Under the pieces are notes generated by a model, which did no database searches, was not told the origin of the DNA, and worked only from the letters and a program-made list of their open reading frames with translations. A DNA stretch of 64,000 nt from Lamprobacter modestohalophilus (GTDB taxonomy: Bacteria; Pseudomonadota; Gammaproteobacteria; Chromatiales; Chromatiaceae): contig NZ_NRRY01000023.1 in assembly GCF_016583905.1 (NCBI RefSeq), forward strand, positions 1 to 64,000. The letters run 5' to 3'. The translations under genes were made by a program, and so were the position numbers. Position 1 is the first letter of the stretch, and each line of letters begins with the position of its first letter. Below, piece after piece: positions 29,977 through 40,188 of this stretch.

Positions 29977-30414
29977 TTAGGCCGCGGACAGCGGGATTCG
30001 GATCTTTTGGCCGGGATAGATCAGATCGGGGTTCTTGATGACTTCCCGGTTGGCCTCGAAGATCTGCGGGTAGGCATTCGCATCGCCGTAAAATTGCTTG
30101 GCGATCGCGGAGAGGGTGTCACCCTTCTTGATGATGTAAAACTCCACCTCACCGCTTTGCTCTGGGGCCTGCAGCTGGGCCGCCTCAACGCGCTCGACGC
30201 CCTTCACATTGCCCGCCATGAGCACGGCCTTTTCCATGGCTTCTCGATTGTCCGCCGCGCCACCGAGGGTGACGACGCCCTTATCGAAGCTGACATCGAG
30301 ATCTTTGATGCCGGGGTTGTCCCGCTCGATCTCGTGCTTGATCTTCTCACTGGCCTCGGCGTCTTTGCCGAACACCGATTTGCCGACGTTTTTCGCAAAA
30401 TCAAAGAGTCCCAT
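29977..30414 (-). CDS. BON-LysM domain protein (YgaU/LysM type), full-length copy
   Basis: The product has 145 residues. The N-terminus (MGLFDFAKNVGKSVFG) leads to a BON domain (about 25-85: IKDLDVSFDKGVVTLGG, AVLMAGNVKGVERVEA) and a C-terminal LysM domain (about 95-142: YIIKKGDTLSAIAKQFYGDANAYPQIFEANRE in part, LIYPGQKIRIP). It matches YgaU-type potassium-binding/LysM proteins. A copy lacking the first 30 residues is at 42404-42751. The metallopeptidase gene follows after 5 nt. Confidence 0.92.
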   Translation of the reverse strand: MGLFDFAKNVGKSVFGKDAEASEKIKHEIERDNPGIKDLDVSFDKGVVTLGGAADNREAMEKAVLMAGNVKGVERVEAAQLQAPEQSGEVEFYIIKKGDTLSAIAKQFYGDANAYPQIFEANREVIKNPDLIYPGQKIRIPLSAA

Positions 30415-30703
30415 GATTGCTTCTCACTGAATAGCGTTATTGATCTGTCCGCGACACCCGCCGTTTTCTACAACGGACAGCCCGTCAGTGGCGTCTCAGT
30501 CGGCGGACCTGTTAAAACTGTTGGTACATTAGCAAGCAGATGACCATGCGAAAATCGGGTATCGTCCGTAAGGATTTGCCCGACAGGATCTGCCGTCTTG
30601 TTGGTTTCTGCTTGGGCCACGACGGCAATGAATGCCGCAGCCTTAGGCGCTGAAGCGATCGCGGTTGATGGCTGCAAGCCCTACTCAATCAGCCGCTGGA
30701 CGG

Positions 30704-31141
30704 CTACTGAATCGACAGGTCGATGTTGTAGCCGACGGTCTTGTCGGTATCGCGGTCGTTGCCCATCAGATAGACGCGAATCCTGTACTCGCCGCTCTTT
30801 GGCAGTTCGATGGTCGTTGTGCGGCCGTCCATCGAGCCGTTATAGATGGCGACGTCATTGCTGCCAGGCGGCAGGATGTTAAAGTAAATCGTGCCATTGC
30901 CATTCGTCCCATCGACGTTGAGGGAAACGAACATCTCCTGTCCGGCCTTAGCACGAAGCTTGTAGTCGATATACTCATCGCCGCGGATGGTTCCGTTCAC
31001 CATCGTGCCGTAGTTTCCAGGCTTGAACTGGACGTCGGACGACAATTGCGCGTAGGACGCTGTTGTGAAGGTGAGTGTTCCGACGAGCGCACCGACGAGC
31101 GCGCCGGTAAGCGCAACAAGGCGAATTGAGCGGAGTGTCAT
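30704..31141 (-). CDS. secreted PliG-like protein, copy 2
   Basis: The product has 145 residues with a signal peptide (VGALVGTLTFTTASYAQ). The domain VQFKPGNYGTMVNGTIRGDEYIDYKL, AKAGQEMFVSLNV, YFNILPPG, AIYNGS and LPKSGEYRIRVYLMGNDRD parallels the protein at 24033 throughout. Both probably form the same periplasmic fold. Copy 2 is more diverged in its middle. The gene stands alone, downstream of a NarL-type regulator gene. Confidence 0.7.
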   Translation of the reverse strand: MTLRSIRLVALTGALVGALVGTLTFTTASYAQLSSDVQFKPGNYGTMVNGTIRGDEYIDYKLRAKAGQEMFVSLNVDGTNGNGTIYFNILPPGSNDVAIYNGSMDGRTTTIELPKSGEYRIRVYLMGNDRDTDKTVGYNIDLSIQ

Positions 31142-31382
31142 GGTGGTCGATCTCGTGGTTGCAGCAATCGATGGATAGCGGGGAGGCGTGTTGGTGAAGC
31201 GGGTCAGCCAGCATCAGCCTGCAATGCGCTGACACCGCCGGCAAGGTTAAGGCGCGCGGGAGTTTGCGGCAATTAGGGGTTGCCTGTCAGGACTCTCCCC
31301 ACAGTCGGGTTGCGATCCCTGTCAGCTGGTCGGTCCGGTTGCCTGGTAGCGGGCCGCTGAATCCCCGACTCTAGCTAAGGGG

Positions 31383-32033
31383 CTACTCAACCGTTGCGAT
31401 ACCGGCACGGATGGCGAACTTGACCAGGCCGGCGACATTGTCGATGCCGAGCTTGAGCATGATTCTCCCGCGGTAGGTCTCGACAGTTTTGGGGCTGATG
31501 CTGAGCGCCACGGCGATATCCTTGGTCCGCTGACCTTCGGCGAGTAGACGCAGCACCTCGCGCTCGCGGGCGGTGAGGGCCGTGCGGTCGACGTCCGCAC
31601 TGCGGTGTCGAGTCTCGGCGCCGGTTTGGGTCAACGCAGGGCTGATGAACTGGCCGCCAGCCATGACTGTTTCGATGGCCTCGACCAATTCAGCACTGGC
31701 CTCGTTCTTCAGGACATAGGCGTTGGCGCCGGCTTTGAGCATGCGCTGCAGATAATGATTGTCGGCATACATCGAGAGCGCGACGATGCGGGTTTGTGGT
31801 GTCTCGTTGCGGATGGCCGCCGCCGCATCGATGCCATTCATGCCTGGCATGGCGACATCGAGCACAACCACGTCGGGCTTGAGCTCGGCGGCGAGCTGCA
31901 CCGCCTCTTCGCCATTGGCGGCCTCGGCGAGGATGCGCCAGCCTGGATGCTGACGCAGCAGTGCCGCGAGTCCCTCCCGGAACAGGCTGTGGTCGTCGCA
32001 GAGCAGCAGGTTAAGCGATTGGAACTCAGTCAT
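31383..32033 (-). CDS. NarL/FixJ-family response regulator
   Basis: The product has 216 residues. Receiver domain about 5-120 (LLLCDDHSLFREGL, acceptor Asp in VVVLDVAMPGMNG, ALSMYAD, VLKNEAS) and a LuxR-type helix-turn-helix about 148-210 (LTAREREVLRLLAEGQRTKD, LSISPKTVETYRGRIMLKL). It binds DNA when phosphorylated. No kinase is adjacent; the BvgS-like kinase on the same strand 2.6 kb away is the natural candidate, as BvgA is of this family. That pairing is inferred. Confidence 0.92.
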   Translation of the reverse strand: MTEFQSLNLLLCDDHSLFREGLAALLRQHPGWRILAEAANGEEAVQLAAELKPDVVVLDVAMPGMNGIDAAAAIRNETPQTRIVALSMYADNHYLQRMLKAGANAYVLKNEASAELVEAIETVMAGGQFISPALTQTGAETRHRSADVDRTALTAREREVLRLLAEGQRTKDIAVALSISPKTVETYRGRIMLKLGIDNVAGLVKFAIRAGIATVE

Positions 32034-32151
32034 CTGATTGGGCGGAACGGTCTCCGATGGCGTTGTTTAGCGCTCGCCAGCTCTGCGTGAAGGCGACTCT
32101 CAATCCAACGTCGTTTTGGTACGAAAGTGCCCGTCAATTGCCTTAGAAACT

Positions 32152-32216
32152 GTCCATCAACTTCTTCCCGATTTGAGCACCACCGTAGGGCGATCATCGG
32201 GAATTAGACAATGGAC
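32152..32216. repeat. 65-bp imperfect palindromic repeat (MITE/REP-like), copy 1
   Basis: Outer arms GTCCAT and ATGGAC (32152-32157, 32211-32216) and inner arms TTCCCGAT and ATCGGGAA (32165-32172, 32196-32203) form a long hairpin. A second copy, 64 bp, is at 63580-63643 next to another gene end. The sequence CGATTTGAGC is conserved in the loop half. It lies between the NarL-type regulator start and the glgA stop. Confidence 0.8.
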
Positions 32217-32229
32217 GGTCAACGGTTAC

Positions 32230-34545
32230 TCAGCGGTCGCGGATGAAGTCGTAGATATTCAAGTAGTCCTGGCCAGGGTGGTTCCAGGAGTAGTCCGCAT
32301 TCATCGCGTTCTTCATCAGCTCGCGGAAGTGCTCTGGGTACTGGTAGTAGCAGTCGATGGCGCGGATCAGGGCCGATTCCAGACCTGGCACATCGTAGTC
32401 GTCGAACCGGTAGCCGTTACGTTGGTGCAGTGGGCGATCGGAGTGATCCTTATCGAACACGGTGTCGGCCAACCCACCAACGGTGCGGACCACCGGCACG
32501 GTGCCGTAGCGCAGCGCGATCAGCTGGGTCAGGCCGCAGGGCTCGAACTGGCTCGGGACCAGCATGATGTCGGCACCGGCGTAGATCAGGTGCGAGAGAT
32601 CCTCGTCGAAGCCGATCTCGAGATGGCAGTCGGGACTGTCGTTGAGCATGTGCTTCAGGCCCCAGAAATCATTGTTGATGCCCTGGTCGGGGCTGGAGCC
32701 GAGCAGCACGAACTGGGCGCCGCGCTCGAGGGTCGTGAAGATGGCATGGCGCACCAGGTCCAGGCCCTTTTGCGGGTCGAGCCGGCCGATGAAGGCGACG
32801 ATCGGCTTGTCGTTGTCGGCGAGCATCAGCCGCTGGCGCAGCGCGCGTTTGTTCTCGTACTTGTCATCGAGGTTGCCGAGACCGTAGTTGACCGGGATGT
32901 AGCGGTCGACCTCCGGGTTCCAAACGTCGTAGTCGATGCCGTTGACGACACCGCCATACTTCATGTGATGGGTGTGCAGGGTCGACTCGAGGCCGAAGCC
33001 CTGGCCTTGATCCTTGGTCTCGAAGGCGTAGCGCGGCGAGACGGTGGTGACGAAATTGGAATAGACGATGCCGCCCTTGAGGAGGTTGATCGCGTTCTTG
33101 TGATGGTTGTCGCCCATCCGCACCCAATCGAAGAAACGCTCGGGCTGATGCAGGCCAGTGGCGCGCAGCAGCTCGGCGCCGGTGACGCCCTGATGCTTAA
33201 AGTTGTGGATGGTCATGCAGACCCGTGGATGGGTCATGCCGAGCGACTGATAGAACTCGTACAGGAACACCGGCACCAGGGCGGTCTGCCAGTCGTGGCA
33301 GTGGATAATGTCCGGATGCTTGCCGGACTGCCAGAGGAACTCGATCGCCGCGCGCGAGAAGAAGGCATAACGGAAGACATCATCCGGGAAGCCGTAGATG
33401 CTACCGCGGTTGAAGAAGTTGTCGTGCGAGTGGGGCTCGATGAAGAAGCATTTGCGGTCGTGGACGAAGCCGAAATAGACCGTGCAATGGATCGCGCCGT
33501 CGTACCAGGGTACCCAGAGGTCGTTGTAGACCGGCTGCAGATCGAAGATCTGGTCGTAGCGAAGGTTGTCGTACTTCGGCAGGATGATCTCGACATGGTT
33601 GCCGCGGATGGCCAATTCCCGGCTCAAGCCGAAGACCACGTCTGCCAAGCCACCGATCTTCGCGATCGGTGCCATCTCCGGCGTGATATGGACGATGAAC
33701 AGGCTGGGACGCGGGGCGTGATGGACGACCGGCGGTTCAGGGGGGGGGGCGGGCTGCGGCTCCGCGGCCGTTTCCGCAACGGGCTGTATCAGCGGCTCCT
33801 TGGGCATCCTGGGCTCTGCGACCGGCTCGGGCTGCGGCGGCTCCTCAACGCTCTCCGGGATGGAAGGGGCCGGCTGCGGTGTTGATACCGCTGCCTTGGC
33901 CGCCGCGGTCGCTGGTTTCGGTTTTGCCTTGGGCTGAGCTGTTGGATTGGCTGTTGGATTGGCCGCTTCTTTGGTCGCGGCAGGGGGGCGCGTCGATGTC
34001 GCGGGCGCAGCGGCGGTGGGCGTTTGTTCTGATGCTGATGTTTCGCTGCTCGTCGGCGTCGGCGTCGGCGTCGGCTTAGGCGTCGGTGTGGTCTTTGGTT
34101 GCGCCGAGGGACCCGGGCTGCTGGAGGCGGGGGCCTCCTTTGCCGCGGATTTTGTGCGGGTGCTAGAGCGAACCGGCTTCCGCTTACTCGCCGGCGAGGG
34201 CGTGTTTGGCTTGGTTGTGGATGCAGTCGCGCCTGAAGAAGCGCCTGAAGAGCCCTCGGCAGCAGGCGTCGCGGCCGCCGCTGGGGCCGCAGGCTTCGGG
34301 CTCGTGGCGGATTTTGCAGATGCGCTGGCGGCCTCCGCATCGGTCGTCTTGGCCGGCGACTTCGGGCTCGGGTCCGTTGTCTGAGCCACGGAGCCAGCAG
34401 GCGGCGTGCCCGCGGCCTGCGGCTTCGCAGCCGCGCCCTCGGCGTCGACCTTGGGCGCGACGGGCGCGTCGGTCTTGCGGCTACTTGATGCTTTGGTCTT
34501 CTTCGTGGACGTGGACGTGGACGTGGTCGTTGGCTTTTTTGCCAT
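32230..34545 (-). CDS. glgA: glycogen synthase with a long low-complexity N-terminal extension
   Basis: The product has 771 residues. The catalytic part (about 282-771) is a GT5 starch/glycogen synthase: HITPEMAPIAKIGGLADVV, HCHDWQTALVPVF, FIGRLDPQKGLDLV and EPCGLTQLIALRYG with TVGGLADTV are the ADP-glucose and glucan binding motifs. It elongates alpha-1,4-glucan from ADP-glucose. The first 280 residues are Ala, Pro, Thr, Ser and Lys only in large part (KKTKASSSRK, PTPKPTPTPTPT), like histone H1-type tails, and are absent from ordinary GlgA. glgB lies 94 nt upstream, so a glgBA operon is likely. Confidence 0.95.
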   Translation of the reverse strand: MAKKPTTTSTSTSTKKTKASSSRKTDAPVAPKVDAEGAAAKPQAAGTPPAGSVAQTTDPSPKSPAKTTDAEAASASAKSATSPKPAAPAAAATPAAEGSSGASSGATASTTKPNTPSPASKRKPVRSSTRTKSAAKEAPASSSPGPSAQPKTTPTPKPTPTPTPTSSETSASEQTPTAAAPATSTRPPAATKEAANPTANPTAQPKAKPKPATAAAKAAVSTPQPAPSIPESVEEPPQPEPVAEPRMPKEPLIQPVAETAAEPQPAPPPEPPVVHHAPRPSLFIVHITPEMAPIAKIGGLADVVFGLSRELAIRGNHVEIILPKYDNLRYDQIFDLQPVYNDLWVPWYDGAIHCTVYFGFVHDRKCFFIEPHSHDNFFNRGSIYGFPDDVFRYAFFSRAAIEFLWQSGKHPDIIHCHDWQTALVPVFLYEFYQSLGMTHPRVCMTIHNFKHQGVTGAELLRATGLHQPERFFDWVRMGDNHHKNAINLLKGGIVYSNFVTTVSPRYAFETKDQGQGFGLESTLHTHHMKYGGVVNGIDYDVWNPEVDRYIPVNYGLGNLDDKYENKRALRQRLMLADNDKPIVAFIGRLDPQKGLDLVRHAIFTTLERGAQFVLLGSSPDQGINNDFWGLKHMLNDSPDCHLEIGFDEDLSHLIYAGADIMLVPSQFEPCGLTQLIALRYGTVPVVRTVGGLADTVFDKDHSDRPLHQRNGYRFDDYDVPGLESALIRAIDCYYQYPEHFRELMKNAMNADYSWNHPGQDYLNIYDFIRDR

Positions 34546-34639
34546 CGCTGCTCACCTGCGCGATCTGAGTGCTTCGAGTGCTGGGTTTGGCCGCAAGGCC
34601 TGCCACCTGCCGTTTGTGTATCCGATGCCGGCCGATCGC

Positions 34640-36880
<2,241 letters not shown>

Positions 36881-37052
36881 CCAGGATGCCTCTTCAGGGA
36901 GTGGGTCGTGGCGCCCGCGCGGATGCGGGGCTCGTCGGTGTCGATGTCTGCGGTAGGTCGCCTCAAGCATCGGGCGCTGGCGATCAAATGCGCTGCGGTG
37001 GGCGTGTCACTGGCCGTATGCGACATTCGCGTGATGATCTTTACTAGCGGAT

Positions 37053-37487
37053 TCAGCCGATGTCTTTCGCTGGATCAAGGCCCTGCTTGCGAACATACAT
37101 GAGGAGCTCTTTCGCCCGGCCCATGGTCTGGGCGAGGGCGCGCAGATCTTGCTGATTGCTGTCTTCGTTGGGGAATTCCATCCACTCGCTGCCGTCGAGG
37201 GTCTGGAAGCCCATGCTCCAATCCGGATACTGGGCTTGTGAGACAAGCTCTTCGAACAACAGCGCGATGTCAGTGTGGCGCTCGTCTTGGGCGATCTGCT
37301 TGAACAGGCCGCGGACCTCATTTGGCTCGCCTTCGAGCACCTGCAGAAAGTGGCCGCCCTGAAACAACAGGAGTCCGGTTATGCCTTTTTCGGCGTTGCT
37401 TTTGCGGGCGTAGGTTAGCAGCTCGAGCAGCTCATCGCGGCTGAAGTCGTGTGTCGCGGTGCTAGCGTAACAAAGTTGAAAGGGCAT
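37053..37487 (-). CDS. BLUF blue-light photoreceptor protein
   Basis: The product has 144 residues from ATG 37487 (GGAG 9 nt upstream; an in-frame ATG at 37508 would add seven). The flavin-binding set is complete: Tyr7, Asn31, Gln49 (in HFLQVLEGE) and Trp90 (in DWSMGF), at exactly the spacing of AppA Tyr21-Asn45-Gln63-Trp104. The remaining C-terminal helices (about 100-144) carry no output domain, so it should signal by protein contact. It lies 170 nt upstream of glgB on the same strand. Light-dependent c-di-GMP or gene control is a usual role; the partner is unknown. Confidence 0.92.
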   Translation of the reverse strand: MPFQLCYASTATHDFSRDELLELLTYARKSNAEKGITGLLLFQGGHFLQVLEGEPNEVRGLFKQIAQDERHTDIALLFEELVSQAQYPDWSMGFQTLDGSEWMEFPNEDSNQQDLRALAQTMGRAKELLMYVRKQGLDPAKDIG

Positions 37488-37708
37488 ATCCCACAACTCC
37501 AGTGGCATGTTGTCATCAATGCCCCGATTCTACGCGTTCGCGCGCTAAAATGGCGCGGTTGTCGGCGCGCCAGTCGTTAGGCTGTCGGCCGTTTGTGGAT
37601 GCGTTGCTGAAGCTGGCGCGCGCGAGCGCTCTGGCATAATAGGCACACTTGGGCCGACAGCCTCAGGCTGCGGTGGGTGAGAATTCGACTGTTGCGGAAA
37701 TCCTGCTT

Positions 37709-38404
37709 ATGCGCATCAAGGTTTGGGACCTACCGACACGCGTCTTCCATTGGGTGCTCTTTGTGGCTGTAACCGCGGCCATTTTGACGGGTTTGCAAGG
37801 CGGTAACTGGATGGTCTGGCACGAACGCGCCGGGCTCCTGATCTTGGGGCTGCTCGTGTTCCGCCTCATCTGGGGCCTGTTGGGATCAACCTACGCGCGC
37901 TTTGCGCAGTTTTTCCCGACGCCGCGGAAGATCCTGGCCTATCTGCGTGGCCACTGGCACGAGGAGGGGCATAACCCGCTTGGCGCCTTGTCTGTTCTCG
38001 CGTTGCTCGCCGTGCTCTTATTCCAGGCTGGTAGCGGCCTGTTCAGCAACGATGACATCGCCTTCAACGGGCCACTCTACGCACTGGTGTCCAAGGCGAC
38101 CAGCGACTGGCTGACCAGCCTGCATCGCCAAGGGCTGTGGGTCATCGTTGCGCTGGTGAGCCTGCATATCTTGGCTGTGCTGTTCTATACCCTGGTTCGG
38201 CGCAACAACTTGATCCGGCCGATGATCACCGGCTGGAAGCCGGCACCGCCGGATGGCTCGTGCGCAAGCTCGGCGCGGGGCGGACCTCTTTGGGCATTGC
38301 TGCTGGCGCTGTTGCTCGGCGCAGCGGCGGTGTGGATTGCGGATGGTGGTCTGCTGCCACCGCCACCCCCTCCGCCACCAGCGGGTAGCCTGCCGAGCTG
38401 GTGA
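37709..38404 (+). CDS. cytochrome b561 family protein with Pro-rich tail
   Basis: The product has 231 residues. KVWDLPTRVFHWVLF opens the first of four helices; His residues in RVFHW, WHERAG, SLHRQG and SLHILAV are the expected b-haem ligands. It should transfer electrons from quinol or to a periplasmic c-type cytochrome. An extra hydrophobic segment near the C-terminus is followed by eight consecutive prolines, unusual for the family. It faces the convergent cytochrome c' gene, a pairing common in purple bacteria. Confidence 0.93.
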   Translation: MRIKVWDLPTRVFHWVLFVAVTAAILTGLQGGNWMVWHERAGLLILGLLVFRLIWGLLGSTYARFAQFFPTPRKILAYLRGHWHEEGHNPLGALSVLALLAVLLFQAGSGLFSNDDIAFNGPLYALVSKATSDWLTSLHRQGLWVIVALVSLHILAVLFYTLVRRNNLIRPMITGWKPAPPDGSCASSARGGPLWALLLALLLGAAAVWIADGGLLPPPPPPPPAGSLPSW

Positions 38405-38550
38405 GTTCCCGGCTCTTGAGGCTGTGCAACCTAACCAATGTGAACTCAAGCCAGCGTCGCTCTTGTATCGACAGGCTTTTCGATAGCGGGCAGGAGATGG
38501 CGTCGTTTGATGGCGGGGCCGTTGCCAGCCTCGCCGATGTGCTTGACTGT

Positions 38551-38564
38551 TTGGCTGCAGCCAA
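38551..38564. terminator. 14-nt palindrome between convergent cytochrome genes
   Basis: TTGGCTGCAGCCAA is perfectly self-complementary and lies between the cytochrome b561 stop and the opposing cytochrome c' stop. It could act as a bidirectional terminator stem, though with almost no loop and no T-tract. The rest of the 195-bp gap shows nothing. Confidence 0.3.
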
Positions 38565-38599
38565 TGGACTGCAGCCTAACCGATCAAACGCCCCTGGGC

Positions 38600-39064
38600 T
38601 TAGTCTTTGCGGTACTTCTTGTGGCAAGCCTTGCAGCTCTCGCCGAGCTTACCAAAAGCGGCCTTGACCTCAGCCTCGTCGCCGAGAGCAGCCGTCTCGG
38701 CCATGTTGTTGGCGGCTTCGATGAAGGCCACGGCGACCTCCCCAACCCCTTCCTGGTCGGTAAACAGCTCGGGCTTGACGCGGGTCTTCACGTCGCCGAT
38801 GTCCTTGTCGGTGCCTGGGCCATAGAGCGCGCCCATGCCGGAATTGGCGATGCCGGCGATGGCATTGGCGGCGGCCTCAACCTGAGGCTGGCTGTAGTCG
38901 CCGTCCAGGTTTGCCTTGATCTTGCCCATGTTCCAAGACATGAAGCTGTAGCCAGCCTGACGGGTTTGGATCTGCTCTTCGGGCTTGAGGTCGGCTGCGG
39001 TCGCGGTGCCAACAAAGGCGATCGCGAGGGTTCCGAGGGCGGCGGCACGTAAACGAGTGTTCAT
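38600..39064 (-). CDS. cytochrome c' (class II)
   Basis: The product has 154 residues with a signal peptide (LAIAFVGTATAA) and a single C-terminal haem motif CKACH near the end, followed by KKYRKD, as in class II cytochromes c'. The N-terminal helix has QAGYSFMSWNMGKIKANLDG. AGGAG lies 8 nt before ATG 39064. Cytochrome c' binds NO and CO in the periplasm and may protect from nitrosative stress, which would fit the HAO/NapGH genes further on. Confidence 0.95.
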   Translation of the reverse strand: MNTRLRAAALGTLAIAFVGTATAADLKPEEQIQTRQAGYSFMSWNMGKIKANLDGDYSQPQVEAAANAIAGIANSGMGALYGPGTDKDIGDVKTRVKPELFTDQEGVGEVAVAFIEAANNMAETAALGDEAEVKAAFGKLGESCKACHKKYRKD

Positions 39065-39475
39065 ACTGGCTTCTCCTGAATCTTAGGATTTGGCTACTGG
39101 ATGGGGTTGGCTGGCGGATGATAGCGGTTAGCCGCCATGTCTGCACGGCAGCGAGGCCGATTTGGCCACGGATTGGACTGTCTGGGCATCAGCTGCGGTT
39201 CAATCGCGCTCACCTGCGGCAGGCTGTCTCGATCCTGGAACGGCTTGATCGGGCAGCCGTAGCCCGTGCACTATGCAAAGGCTTGGTGTTCGCGACTTTG
39301 TTGGCGAGCCTTGGCGAGCTTGCGCTGTACACCTTGCGCCGTACACCTTGCGCCGTACACCTTGCGCCGTACACCTTGCGCTGTACACCTTGCGCCGTAC
39401 ACCTTGCGCTGTACACCTTGCGCCGTACACCTTGGGCTTTCCGTTCAGTCCGCCTTGGTTGGGGTGATGATCTCG
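39065..39475. other. intergenic region dominated by a 14-bp repeat array
   Basis: About 410 bp lie between the divergent cytochrome c' and CDP-alcohol phosphatidyltransferase genes. The right half is the repeat array listed at 39319-39430. The left half has no recognisable gene. Frames open through the array exist on both strands only because the repeat lacks stops. Confidence 0.7.
39319..39430. repeat. 14-bp tandem repeat array, eight units
   Basis: Eight head-to-tail units of CTTGCGCYGTACAC, the Y being C or T in the order T, C, C, C, T, C, T, C. The array ends 45 nt before the start of the downstream gene, so it lies in its leader. Each unit contains GTAC and can pair weakly with itself. 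Confidence 0.97.
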
Positions 39476-40060
39476 ATGGGTCCCTGGACATTGCCTAATC
39501 TGTTGAGCATCCTTCGGCTCGGCTCCGCGCCGTTGCTGCTGTTGCTTGCCCTCTCCGAGCAGCGAGAGGCATTTATCTGGCTGTTGGCACTGGCGTTTCT
39601 GACCGATGCTGTCGATGGCGTGCTGGCGCGGACCATGGGCCAGACCAGTCGTTTGGGCGCCCAGCTCGACTCCTGGGCCGATGTTGCGATCTACACCGTC
39701 ACCGCGATCGCCCTCTGGCGGCTATGGCCGGCGTTAGTGCGCAGCGAATGGCTGGCTGTAGCCGCGGTGGTTGTCAGTTTCGTGCTGCCAGCGTTGGCGG
39801 GCCTGCTGCGCTTTCGCCGATTCACCAGCTATCACACCCTGCTGGTGAAGGTCGCTGTGGCCGCGACGTTCGTCGGACTCTTGCTGATGCTGCTTGGCGT
39901 TTCGGTCTGGCCGTTTCGGTTGGCGGCACTACTCGCTGTGCTAGCCGCCCTTGAGGAGATTGCCATCACCGGCGTGCTGCGCGAGGAGCGCTCGGACGTG
40001 GTGAGTCTTTGGCATGTGCTGCGTCAGCAGCGCGAAAGCGTGCGTGCCGACGCTGATTGA
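39476..40060 (+). CDS. CDP-alcohol phosphatidyltransferase family protein
   Basis: The product has 194 residues from ATG 39476, with GGTGA 8 nt upstream; ATG 39467 is an alternative. The complete family motif is present in DAVDGVLARTMGQTSRLGAQ and LDSWAD (D-x2-DG-x2-AR-x8-G-x3-D-x3-D), followed by several membrane helices. It should transfer a phosphatidyl group from CDP-diacylglycerol to an alcohol in the inner membrane. Which alcohol (glycerol phosphate, inositol phosphate, other) is not evident. It is preceded by the 14-bp repeat array. Confidence 0.9.
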   Translation: MGPWTLPNLLSILRLGSAPLLLLLALSEQREAFIWLLALAFLTDAVDGVLARTMGQTSRLGAQLDSWADVAIYTVTAIALWRLWPALVRSEWLAVAAVVVSFVLPALAGLLRFRRFTSYHTLLVKVAVAATFVGLLLMLLGVSVWPFRLAALLAVLAALEEIAITGVLREERSDVVSLWHVLRQQRESVRADAD

Positions 40061-40188
40061 GTGCGTTTTGAGTGCGTTGTTAGACGCCGAGCTGGGTTGG
40101 CATCTACATCGACAGGCGATGATCGCCGAGATCGAGATCTGACCCAGGCTCCCTGAGCGGTCGGCCGGTGTTGACCTGCAGCCGCCGG

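Noticed and set aside
32116-33885. 589-codon plus-strand frame over glgA
   Set aside because: Antisense shadow with repetitive Val/Asp/Glu composition; glgA is certain.
39319-39430. CRISPR array
   Set aside because: Repeats are 14 bp, directly adjacent and without spacers; no cas genes.
39200-39491. Open frames through the 14-bp array on both strands
   Set aside because: Open only because the repeat lacks stops; no start signals or homology.
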